Notes: generated from the letters alone by a model not told the origin. 7,814 bases of DNA from Methanobacteriota archaeon (GCA_016207465.1 JACQPP010000025.1:1-7814); one strand, 5' to 3'; shown: positions 1 through 5,534, counted from the stretch's first letter. Numbers and translations are program-made.

Positions 1-2
1 GC

Positions 3-71
3 CCGGGGGGCCATGCGGGCGGCCGCTACCGGTCCGTCAAAAACGTGACCATTCTCGAAAGATTCTTTTAG
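3..71 (+). CDS. possible C-terminal tail of an upstream gene (partial)
   Basis: Reading frame 3 from the left edge stays open for 22 codons and stops at TAG 69-71. The peptide contains RYRSVKNVTILERFF, which looks protein-like, and most third positions are G or C as in the real genes here. I do not recognise the family. If real, it ends 24 bases before cbiL and would probably be another member of the cobalamin operon, but the fragment is too short to be sure. Frame 1 also closes nearby (TGA 46-48), so the choice of frame is an inference from composition only. Confidence 0.25.
   Translation, partial: PGGHAGGRYRSVKNVTILERFF
56..71 (+). promoter_or_regulatory. possible archaeal BRE/TATA promoter for cbiL
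   Basis: An A/T-rich island, CGAAAGATTCTTTTAG, stands out in very GC-rich surroundings. CGAAA is a fair BRE and TTCTTTTA a weak TATA box. The box centre lies about 29 bases before the ATG at 96, which would give a leaderless or nearly leaderless mRNA. No convincing Shine-Dalgarno sequence precedes that ATG (AGGCGG at 70-75 is too far away), which fits leaderless initiation. If the upstream frame is a real operon gene, this may be an internal promoter or a coincidence. Confidence 0.4.
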
Positions 72-95
72 GCGGATTCCGAAGAATAGACCTCC

Positions 96-911
96 ATGAG
101 CGGACCGGTCCTGCTTCACAGTCCCTCCACCCCTCCCTCCGGGATGGGTGGACCCGGCAGGTTCTACGGCGTGGGCATCGGCCCCGGGGACCCCGACCTC
201 ATCACCCTGCGGGCCATCCGGGTGCTGGGGGAGGTGGACATAGTGGTGGCCCCCCGGTCCTACCCCGACCGCCCCAGCCTCGCCCTGGAGACCCTCCGGA
301 GGGTTCTCGGAAAAGCCGACGTGGGAGAGGTGATGGAGCTGGTTTTCCCGATGACCCGCGACCCCGCGGAGCGGGAGGGCCACCGGGACCGCAACACCGA
401 GGCCATCGTGGCCGAACTCCGCCGGGGGAATACCCTGGCCTTCATCACCGTGGGGGACCCCCTGCTCTACTCCACCTACAACTACATCCTGCGGCGCATC
501 ACCGCCCGCCACCCCGACATCCCCGTCGAGACCGTGCCGGGCATCTCCAGCGTCAACCACATCGTGAGCCTCACCAACCTTCCCCTCGCGGAGGGGGACG
601 AGGACCTGGTGATGCTCCCCGCCTGGGACCCCCGCCTCGCCCGGACCCTGGATGAACACGACAACGTGATGGTGATGAAAATCCCCAAGAACCCCGCCCG
701 GGTGGACGAGCTGCTCTCCATCCTCGCGCGGGCCACCCGCCACCGCTTCTACGTCTCCACCGACGGCCGGGCGTGGGAACTCCCCCGCGAGAAACTCGAC
801 ACCCTCCGGAAACTCGAATACATGAGCCTCATCTTCGTGAAGCGCGACACCGGGGCCATCCCCCCGGCGCCCCCGGCGGACCCCCGGGCCGCCAGGCAGG
901 CGGCGCCATGA
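96..911 (+). CDS. cbiL: cobalt-factor II / precorrin-2 C20-methyltransferase CbiL
   Basis: SAM-dependent tetrapyrrole methylase that adds the C-20 methyl to cobalt-factor II, giving cobalt-factor III in the anaerobic cobalamin route (cytosolic). The 271-residue protein has the family's N-terminal GIGPGD loop (about 27-32), the GDPLLYSTY motif (120-128), and VPGISSVNHIVS (147-158), a CbiL/CobI-like version of the methylase signature. The first 20 residues (Ser/Pro/Gly-rich) and the last 20 (Pro/Ala/Arg-rich, from about 252) extend beyond the usual fold. The ATG at 96 fits a leaderless transcript from the A/T-rich box at 56-71, but ATG 144 (Met17), just before the conserved core, is a real alternative. 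The stop overlaps the cbiG start as ATGA. CbiL versus CobI cannot be split by motif, but cbiG and cbiH downstream indicate the cobalt-early pathway. Confidence 0.92.
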   Translation: MSGPVLLHSPSTPPSGMGGPGRFYGVGIGPGDPDLITLRAIRVLGEVDIVVAPRSYPDRPSLALETLRRVLGKADVGEVMELVFPMTRDPAEREGHRDRNTEAIVAELRRGNTLAFITVGDPLLYSTYNYILRRITARHPDIPVETVPGISSVNHIVSLTNLPLAEGDEDLVMLPAWDPRLARTLDEHDNVMVMKIPKNPARVDELLSILARATRHRFYVSTDGRAWELPREKLDTLRKLEYMSLIFVKRDTGAIPPAPPADPRAARQAAP

Positions 912-2071
912 CCGAGACCCTGCCCTATGCCCTGATTGCGCTGACGAAGCACGGCACCCGGCACGCCCTCCGCCTCCACCACCGGATGGAGGACAGCGAC
1001 CTCTACCTCTCCGCCAAGATGAAGGAACATGTGCCCCCGGGGACCGAGGGAAACGGGGTGCGGTTCTTCGAGGGCCAGTTGGCCCCCCTCACCGCCCGGA
1101 TATTCCACCGCTACGCGGGGCTGGTCTATTTCGTCTCCCTCGGGGCGGTGGTGCGGGTCATCGCCCCCGCCCTGAAGGACAAGCACACCGACCCCGCAGT
1201 GGTGGTGGTGGACGACACCGCCCGGTGGAGCATCAGCGTCCTCTCCGGCCACATCGGAGGGGCAAACACCCTCGCCCAGCGCGTGGCCGAACTCCTCGGG
1301 GCCACCCCGGTGGTGACCACCGCCTCCGACGTGAACAAGACCGTGCCCGTAGATTTGGTGGGCCGCGAGTTCGGGTGGAGCATCGAGAACGAGGAGAACG
1401 TGACCCCGGTGAGCGCCGCCGTCGTCAACGAGTGGCCCGCGGCCCTCTACCAGGACGCCGGGGAGCCGGACTGGTGGGAAGTACTATGCCGCCACCGCCG
1501 CGGCACGGCGGTGGCGGCGGCCAAGGACGGGGACAGCCCCATGCCCGGCTCCATCCAGCGGGTCGCCAGCCTGCGGGAGGCCGAGGACCCCCGCTACCGG
1601 GCGGCCCTGCTCATCACCGACCAGCACATCCCCGACGGCCCCCTCCGCCGGAAGAGCGTCATCTACCGCCCCCGCAGCCTCTGCCTCGGCATGGGGTGCG
1701 ACATCGGCGCCGACCCCGAGGCCGCCGAGAGACTCCTCATGGAGACCCTCGCCAAGCACGGCCTCTCCCCCCGCTGCCTCCGCAGCCTCGCCACCCTCGA
1801 CCGCAAACAGGGGGAGCCCGCCCTCGACCACCTCATCCAGAAATTCAAACTCGAAGCCCACTACTACACCCCGGAGGAACTCAAGGCCATGGGAGAGCCC
1901 CCGAGCCCATCCCAGAAGGTCTACAAGTACACCCGCCTCCTCGGCGTCTCCGAGCCCGCCGCCATGCGCAGCGCCGGGACCCGCGAACTCCTCGTCCCCA
2001 AGGTGAAGGCCCCCATGCTCACCCTCGCCATCGCCCGATGGAGCCCTCCGGGAGGCAACCATGGGACCTGA
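908..2071 (+). CDS. cbiG: cobalt-precorrin-5A hydrolase CbiG
   Basis: CbiG opens the ring-A delta-lactone of cobalt-precorrin-5A and releases the C-20 carbon with its methyl as acetaldehyde, giving cobalt-precorrin-5B. The protein has 387 residues, a normal full-length CbiG. The N-terminal domain (about 60-145) carries SLGAVVRVIAP, the SGHIGGAN motif (113-120) and ATPVVTTASDVNKT (132-145). A variable middle domain follows (about 150-250), then the C-terminal domain with LCLGMGCDIGADPEAAERL (258-276) and VPKVKAPMLTLAIAR (363-377). The start at 908 was chosen because it forms an ATGA overlap with the cbiL stop and begins directly at the domain. An in-frame ATG at 773 would add 45 residues read out of frame from cbiL and is rejected. 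The gene ends inside cbiH (11-base overlap). Confidence 0.93.
   Translation: MTETLPYALIALTKHGTRHALRLHHRMEDSDLYLSAKMKEHVPPGTEGNGVRFFEGQLAPLTARIFHRYAGLVYFVSLGAVVRVIAPALKDKHTDPAVVVVDDTARWSISVLSGHIGGANTLAQRVAELLGATPVVTTASDVNKTVPVDLVGREFGWSIENEENVTPVSAAVVNEWPAALYQDAGEPDWWEVLCRHRRGTAVAAAKDGDSPMPGSIQRVASLREAEDPRYRAALLITDQHIPDGPLRRKSVIYRPRSLCLGMGCDIGADPEAAERLLMETLAKHGLSPRCLRSLATLDRKQGEPALDHLIQKFKLEAHYYTPEELKAMGEPPSPSQKVYKYTRLLGVSEPAAMRSAGTRELLVPKVKAPMLTLAIARWSPPGGNHGT
2051..2055 (+). promoter_or_regulatory. Shine-Dalgarno GGAGG for cbiH
   Basis: GGAGG lies 5 bases before the cbiH ATG, inside the end of cbiG. It decides the cbiH start at 2061 and indicates coupled re-initiation. The local context GGAGG..AACCATGG recurs before the GPN GTPase gene. 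Confidence 0.7.
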
Positions 2072-2882
2072 GCCCAGGCAAAACGGACCGGGGAAAATCT
2101 ACCTGGTGGGATTCGGCCCCGGGGCCGCTGAACACCTCACCACCCGGGCGGCCCGGGCCATCCGGGAGAGCGACGTGGTGGTGGGATACACCACCTACAT
2201 CGAGCTGGTGAAGGACTTCCTCGTGGACAAGGAGGTCATCCAGACCGGGATGCAGGAGGAGGTCGGCCGCGCCGCGCGGGCGGTGGAGATGGCCCGCCAG
2301 GGGCGCACCGTGTCCGTCATCTCCAGCGGAGACGCCGGGGTCTACGGCATGGCTGGGCTGGTCTTCGAGGTCCTGGGGGAGCAGGGGTGGAAGCCCGGCG
2401 ATGGCCTGGAGGTGGAGGTGGTCCCCGGGGTCACTGCCCTCTGTAGCGTGGCCTCCCTCCTCGGGGCCCCCCTGGTCCACGACTTCGCCTCCATCAGCCT
2501 CAGCGACCTCCTTACCCCCTGGGAGGTCATCGCGGAGCGCATCGAGGCCGCCGCCCGCGCCGACTACGTCATCGTCCTCTACAACCCCAAGTCAGGCAGG
2601 CGCACCCGCCAGATTGCCGAGGCCCAGAAAATCATCTCCCGATACCGCGCCCCCGCCACCCCCGTGGGCATCGTCAAATCCGCCTACCGCCAGGGACAAC
2701 AGGTGGCGGTCACCGACCTCGCCCACATGCTCGACCACGACATCGGCATGCTCACCACCCTCATCATCGGCAACTCCACCACCTACCGCATCGGCGACCT
2801 CATCGTCACCCCCCGGGGATACAAGTCCAAGTATGATTTGTCCAAGACGGCTCGCAAGGGGGAAGGCGAGGGAGAACTATGA
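2061..2882 (+). CDS. cbiH: cobalt-factor III / precorrin-3B C17-methyltransferase CbiH
   Basis: Methylase that adds the C-17 methyl and drives ring contraction of cobalt-factor III to cobalt-precorrin-4. The 273-residue protein shows VGFGPGAAEHLT (16-27), SSGDAGVYGMAGL (88-100), VVPGVTALCSVASLLGAPLV (120-139), DFASISLSDLLTPWEVI (141-157) and YNPKS (174-178), all diagnostic of CbiH/CobJ. It has only one cysteine (128) and no Fe-S extension, unlike the CbiH60 form known from Bacillus megaterium, so any electrons for contraction must come from elsewhere; a ferredoxin gene lies two genes downstream. The start is fixed by GGAGG five bases upstream and overlaps cbiG by 11 bases. The last 15 or so residues (KTARKGEGEGEL) are low complexity and abut the odd GC-rich block at the start of cbiF. 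Confidence 0.94.
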   Translation: MGPEPRQNGPGKIYLVGFGPGAAEHLTTRAARAIRESDVVVGYTTYIELVKDFLVDKEVIQTGMQEEVGRAARAVEMARQGRTVSVISSGDAGVYGMAGLVFEVLGEQGWKPGDGLEVEVVPGVTALCSVASLLGAPLVHDFASISLSDLLTPWEVIAERIEAAARADYVIVLYNPKSGRRTRQIAEAQKIISRYRAPATPVGIVKSAYRQGQQVAVTDLAHMLDHDIGMLTTLIIGNSTTYRIGDLIVTPRGYKSKYDLSKTARKGEGEGEL

Positions 2883-3796
2883 GCCCCAAATCCACAAAGG
2901 GGGACCGGGGGGTAGGGGGTGTGCGCTCCGGACGGTCGCCCCCGTCCGATGGAGGGGGGCGAGTGGCGACGAAGTCGCCATCCGGGAAGGGGGGCCGTCA
3001 CCGTCGCGAGCCCCCCTTCCCCCGGAGGGAGGGAAGGGTCACCCTCGTCGGCGCGGGCCCCGGGGACCCCGGACTCCTCACCCTCAAGGGCCGCCAGGCG
3101 CTGGAGTCGGCCGACGTGGTCATCTACACCGGGAGCCTCATCCACCCCGACATGCTCCAGTTCGCCCCCCGGGGGGCCGAGCGGTTCGACTCCGCGGGGA
3201 TGACCCTCGAAGAAATCCATGCCAGCGTCCGGAAAGGGGTGGCGATGGGCAACCACGTGGTCCGCCTCCACGACGGCGACCCCCACATCTTCGGGGCCCT
3301 CCAGGAACAGGTCGAACTCCTTGAGAAGGACCGCATCCCCTACACCGTCGTGCCGGGGGTCTCCAGCGTCTTCGCGGCCGCCGCCGCCATCGGCCGGGAA
3401 CTGACGGTCCCCGAGGTGGCCCAGGCCATCCTCCTCACCCGCGGCGAGCACCGCACCCCCCTCCCCGTCCCCCTCCACCAAGTGGCCCGCCCCGGGACCA
3501 CCATCGTCCTCTACCTCTCCGCCGGAATCCCCCAGGCAATCCAGGAGGAGCTCCTCCAGGTCTACCCCCCGGAGACCCCCGCTGCCGCCGTCTACCGGGC
3601 CTCCTGGCCCGACCAGAAGGTCGTCTGGACCACCCTCGGAGAACTCCCCGAGGCCCTCCGGAGGGAGAGCATCACCAAGACCGCCATCCTCCTCGTCGGA
3701 CCCGGCCTCACCGCCCGGGGGAAGGCCAGCCGGCTCTACGACAAGAAATTCTCCCACGGATACCGGGAAGTCAAGAGAAACGGGGAGGAGGAATGA
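2879..3796 (+). CDS. cbiF: cobalt-precorrin-4 C11-methyltransferase CbiF with an unusual N-terminal extension
   Basis: CbiF adds the C-11 methyl to cobalt-precorrin-4, giving cobalt-precorrin-5A, the substrate of CbiG encoded in the same operon. The core starts near residue 53 with VTLVGAGPGDPGLLTLKG (54-71). It continues with DVVIYTGSLIHPDML (79-93), RLHDGDPHIFGALQEQ (129-144), VVPGVSSVFAAAAAIGRELT (157-176) and LLTRGEHRTP (185-194). The core alone is about 253 residues, the usual CbiF length. The first 52 residues are a basic Gly/Arg/Ser/Pro-rich extension encoded by a block of inverted repeats. The ATG at 2879 overlaps the cbiH stop (ATGA) and has GGGAG at 2870-2874 upstream, which favours it; GTG at 2921 or 2963 are in-frame alternatives that shorten but do not remove the extension. 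The C-terminus overlaps the ferredoxin gene by 4 bases. Confidence 0.92.
   Translation: MSPKSTKGDRGVGGVRSGRSPPSDGGGRVATKSPSGKGGRHRREPPFPRREGRVTLVGAGPGDPGLLTLKGRQALESADVVIYTGSLIHPDMLQFAPRGAERFDSAGMTLEEIHASVRKGVAMGNHVVRLHDGDPHIFGALQEQVELLEKDRIPYTVVPGVSSVFAAAAAIGRELTVPEVAQAILLTRGEHRTPLPVPLHQVARPGTTIVLYLSAGIPQAIQEELLQVYPPETPAAAVYRASWPDQKVVWTTLGELPEALRRESITKTAILLVGPGLTARGKASRLYDKKFSHGYREVKRNGEEE
2929..3025. repeat. three tandem inverted repeats (palindromic element-like block) inside the 5' end of cbiF
   Basis: There are three back-to-back hairpins. CGGACGG (2929-2935) pairs with CCGTCCG (2942-2948), 6-base loop. TGGCGAC (2964-2970) pairs with GTCGCCA (2974-2980), 3-base loop. GGGAAGGGGGGC (2984-2995) pairs with GCCCCCCTTCCC (3010-3021), 14-base loop, extendable to CC/GG with a two-base bulge. 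Just upstream, 2899-2919 has three close G-runs (5, 6 and 5 G). The block is translated in frame as the extra N-terminus of CbiF. It has the look of an interspersed palindromic repeat (REP/MITE-like) inserted at the cbiH/cbiF junction; a second copy is not present in this window. The outer ends of the element are not defined, perhaps about 2885-3035. Confidence 0.6.
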
Positions 3797-3984
3797 GGCT
3801 GCCCCATATCCACAGGGAGAGGTGCACCCTGTGCGGGGAGTGCGTGGAGTTGTGCCCCACGGGGGCCCTGGAACTCCGGGGGACCCGGCTCGGCCTGACG
3901 GCGGCGGAGTGCGTGGGATGCGGGGCGTGCGTGCCTGGGTGCCCGGAGGGGGCGGTTGGAATTACCGGGAACACCCCGTGTTGA
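3793..3984 (+). CDS. 2x[4Fe-4S] ferredoxin, cobalamin operon member
   Basis: Small 63-residue soluble ferredoxin. It has two complete cluster-binding motifs: C11-x2-C14-x2-C17-x3-C21-P and C40-x2-C43-x2-C46-x3-C50-P. That is the usual size and layout of a bacterial-type 8Fe ferredoxin; an extra cysteine is the last residue (63). The ATG overlaps the cbiF stop as ATGA and follows a strong GGGGAGGAGG (3782-3791), so it is translationally coupled to cbiF. As the last gene of the cbi run it may deliver low-potential electrons for a redox step in corrin synthesis, such as ring contraction by CbiH or cobalt reduction. That role is inferred from position, not sequence. It could also be a general ferredoxin that happens to be co-transcribed. 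Confidence 0.9.
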   Translation: MRLPHIHRERCTLCGECVELCPTGALELRGTRLGLTAAECVGCGACVPGCPEGAVGITGNTPC

Positions 3985-3989
3985 GTCAC

Positions 3990-4026
3990 GGTAACCCTTT
4001 TAATTCTCGGTAACAGTATTGTTACC
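3990..4026. promoter_or_regulatory. GGTAAC operator array: palindrome plus third half-site around the TATA box
   Basis: GGTAAC occurs at 3990-3995 and 4009-4014, and inverted as GTTACC at 4021-4026. The last two form a perfect palindrome GGTAAC-N6-GTTACC that fills the space between the TATA box and the start codon. The first half-site lies on the other side of the TATA box, 19 bases away. The two direct copies also share preceding bases (CACGGTAAC and CTCGGTAAC). A protein bound here would block TBP/TFB or RNA polymerase. The natural candidate is the winged-helix protein encoded immediately downstream. The symmetry is seen; the binding partner is inferred. Confidence 0.65.
3996..4006 (+). 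promoter_or_regulatory. TATA box for the winged-helix/nucleotidyltransferase operon
   Basis: CTTTTAATT (about 3997-4005) is a clear A/T-rich box about 26 bases before the ATG at 4027, giving a predicted leaderless transcript. AACC just before it could be part of a BRE. No Shine-Dalgarno sequence precedes the ATG. The T-run may also help terminate the cbi operon transcript, which ends at 3984. Confidence 0.6.
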
Positions 4027-4368
4027 ATGGACTCCCTTGACTACGACCTGGTGGCCCATCTGGTCCTCCACGGCCCCTCCTCCCCGCGGGTGCTGGCCCA
4101 CAGTCTGAAGGCAAGCCACGGGTATGTGCGGAGGCGGCTGCTGTTCCTGGTGCGGCGGGGCAGTGTGCGGCGGGCGGGCTGGGGATTGTATGAGTGCCCG
4201 GAGCCGCCGGAGGAGAACCCGGCGCTCCGGGAGCGGTACTGGAAACTGCGGGCGGCATTTGAGAACCGGGGGGTCTCGGCGGACCGCAAGTTGCAGGCGA
4301 TGTTCGAGATGAGCGATTTTGGCCAGAGGATGTTGAGGGCGGCCCGCGCGCGGGCGCGCCGGGGGTGA
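4027..4368 (+). CDS. small winged-helix DNA-binding protein, candidate autorepressor/antitoxin
   Basis: 113-residue protein that I cannot assign to a named family. Residues about 4-58 read as a winged helix-turn-helix: helix DYDLVAHLVLHG, second helix SPRVLAHSLKAS, a basic recognition helix HGYVRRRLLFLVRRG (31-45), and a wing with VRRAGWGLYEC. Residues 65-105 form a charged helical C-terminus (ALRERYWKLRAAFENR, then DRKLQAMFEMSDFGQRML), followed by an Arg/Ala tail. It starts at the end of the GGTAAC palindrome and precedes the nucleotidyltransferase gene by 3 bases. That layout is typical of an antitoxin or repressor that controls its own operon. Leu codons are mainly CTG and TTG (8 and 3 of 14; CTC 2), unlike the CTC-rich neighbours, hinting at separate origin. 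It could equally be a plain regulator. Confidence 0.75.
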   Translation: MDSLDYDLVAHLVLHGPSSPRVLAHSLKASHGYVRRRLLFLVRRGSVRRAGWGLYECPEPPEENPALRERYWKLRAAFENRGVSADRKLQAMFEMSDFGQRMLRAARARARRG

Positions 4369-4371
4369 GCG

Positions 4372-4995
4372 ATGGCCGAGTGGAGCATGGAGCGGCTTTT
4401 TGGATTTGTGCTGGACTCGGTGGAGCGGCACCGGACCCCCTACATGGTGGTGGGGGGCATCGCGGCCATCGCCCAGGGGGTTCCCCGGTTCACGGAGGAC
4501 GTGGACATCGTGCTGACGGCGCGGCGTGAGAGGGCTGACCGTGTCATCCACGACCTGCTCCGCGCGGGGCTGCGGGGGCCGAGGCCAGAGGATGTGATTC
4601 ACGCCGCCCAGTTCCGTCCCCCGGGCGCCCCGGAGAGGATGCGGATTGACCTCAACATCAAGCTCACCGAGGGGGCCATCCGCCGGTTGCTCCCCGAGCA
4701 CCGGGCGTGGTACCGGCGGTGGATGCAGTACGAGGATGCCGCCTTCCGGCGCCGGGTGCAGGTCCCCTCCCCCTACCGGGGGCGGCGCATCTGGGTGGCG
4801 CGGCCCGAGGATGTCATCGTGTCGAAGGTGTGGTTCTCGAAGATGGACCCCCGGAGGCTGCCGGTGGACCAGCAGGACATCTGCACCCTGCTCGCCGTGC
4901 ACGGGAGGTCCATCGAGCGCCGGTATATGGTGCGGTGGCTCCGTTCCCTGGGGCTCTACCGGGAGTTCCTGCGGGTCGAGGAGGGATGCCTGTGA
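4372..4995 (+). CDS. nucleotidyltransferase-fold protein (AbiEii/DUF6036-like), candidate toxin
   Basis: 207-residue protein of the polymerase-beta nucleotidyltransferase superfamily. The signature is intact: VVGGIAAIAQG (26-36) with Gly28-Gly29, then PRFTEDVDIVL (38-48) giving the metal-binding pair Asp43/Asp45, and RIDLNIKL (91-98) giving the likely third acid Asp93. The C-terminal half carries RPEDVIVSKVWF (144-155) and QQDI (167-170) before a helical end, as in AbiEii/DUF6036-type proteins. Such proteins transfer a nucleotide to a substrate, and relatives (AbiEii, MenA) act as toxins paired with a winged-helix antitoxin. Pairing with the upstream winged-helix gene and its palindromic operator supports that reading, but substrate and toxicity cannot be judged from sequence. 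The start follows GGGGGTGAG. The last bases overlap an in-frame upstream ATG of the phosphatase gene. Confidence 0.82.
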   Translation: MAEWSMERLFGFVLDSVERHRTPYMVVGGIAAIAQGVPRFTEDVDIVLTARRERADRVIHDLLRAGLRGPRPEDVIHAAQFRPPGAPERMRIDLNIKLTEGAIRRLLPEHRAWYRRWMQYEDAAFRRRVQVPSPYRGRRIWVARPEDVIVSKVWFSKMDPRRLPVDQQDICTLLAVHGRSIERRYMVRWLRSLGLYREFLRVEEGCL

Positions 4996-5008
4996 GTTTC
5001 CACGCAAC

Positions 5009-5038
5009 ACATAAAGGCAAGGGGAGGATAGCGAGAGA
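5009..5038 (+). promoter_or_regulatory. promoter with ATAAAG TATA box for the phosphatase-GPN operon
   Basis: ACATAAAGG (5009-5017) is the only A/T-rich box in the 56-base gap and lies about 40 bases before the ATG at 5052. A start site about 25 bases downstream would fall near 5036-5040, leaving a leader of 12-16 bases. The ten bases TAGCGAGAGA at 5029-5038 recur in the promoter at 7336-7354. Confidence 0.55.
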
Positions 5039-5051
5039 TGGGTCCCGGGTC

Positions 5052-5534
5052 ATGGGGTCGTTGCCGCGAGTCCTGGTGGTCTGCACGGGGAACATCTGCC
5101 GCAGCCCGGTGGCCGCCGCCCTCCTGGCCCGGCGGGCCTCCGAGTGGGGCCTGCGGGTGGCGGTGAAATCCGCGGGGACCGCTCCCCAGGACCGGGTCCC
5201 CGAGGCCACCCGGCGGCTCGCCCGCGAACTCTACGGCCTCGACCTGTCGGGCCACCGGGCCCGCGGGGTGACCCGGGAGATGGTGGAGGGGAGCCATCTG
5301 GTGCTCTGCGCCGAGGAGGGCCACATGGAGGCCCTCCAGGGACTCGCCCCCGGGGCCTGCAGGCGCATCTTCACCCTCTGGGGGTTCGCCCGCGGCGAGG
5401 ACTGCAATCTGCCCGACCCCTACTTTCTCGACGATGGATATGCCCGGGCCGCTCTCATGGAAATCGGGGAGGCCGTCGAGACGGCGAGGCCCCGGTTCAC
5501 CACGTGGCTCCAGGAGGGGAACCATGGAGATTGA
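5052..5534 (+). CDS. low-molecular-weight protein tyrosine phosphatase
   Basis: 160-residue cytosolic phosphatase, normal for the family. The catalytic P-loop is VCTGNICRSP (10-19), with nucleophile Cys11 and Arg17 of the CX5R motif and the frequent second Cys16. KSAGT lies at 39-43, and the general acid is Asp122 in LPDPYFLDDG (120-129). It hydrolyses phosphotyrosine or similar phosphoesters through a cysteinyl-phosphate. Related arsenate reductases share the fold, but the DPY motif favours phosphatase. The start was chosen at 5052 because the core begins there (MGSLPRVLVVCTGN) and a TATA-like box lies at 5011-5016. An in-frame ATG at 4986, inside the previous gene, would add 22 residues lacking family character and lies upstream of the box. 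The end overlaps the GPN GTPase gene by 11 bases, so the two are co-translated. Confidence 0.9.
   Translation: MGSLPRVLVVCTGNICRSPVAAALLARRASEWGLRVAVKSAGTAPQDRVPEATRRLARELYGLDLSGHRARGVTREMVEGSHLVLCAEEGHMEALQGLAPGACRRIFTLWGFARGEDCNLPDPYFLDDGYARAALMEIGEAVETARPRFTTWLQEGNHGD

Noticed and set aside
773..907. 45-residue N-terminal extension of CbiG from an upstream in-frame ATG
   Set aside because: It lies entirely within cbiL, has Pro/Arg/His-rich out-of-frame composition, and the ATGA overlap at 908 gives a normal CbiG length.
2858..2919. G-quadruplex in the cbiH/cbiF junction mRNA
   Set aside because: Three close G-runs (2899-2919) exist, but a fourth run is 30 or more bases away on either side, so it does not fit a standard quadruplex pattern; left as a note.
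2885..3035. Cobalamin riboswitch in the cbi operon
   Set aside because: The hairpin block is inside the operon, in frame, after the cbiF start, and I see no B12-box-like conserved core. Hairpins alone do not support a riboswitch.
4343..4354. Perfect 12-base palindrome CCCGCGCGCGGG at the end of the winged-helix gene
   Set aside because: It encodes the Arg/Ala tail and is simple GC alternation, likely low complexity rather than a site.
4986..5051. Longer start for the phosphatase overlapping the nucleotidyltransferase gene
   Set aside because: It would make the phosphatase part of the upstream operon, but the added residues lack family similarity and the TATA-like box at 5011-5016 lies downstream of that ATG.
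5434..5523. Longer start for the GPN GTPase
   Set aside because: The 30 added residues are an Arg/Gly/Pro-rich shadow of the phosphatase reading frame; ATG 5524 has GGAGGGG and the correct family N-terminus.
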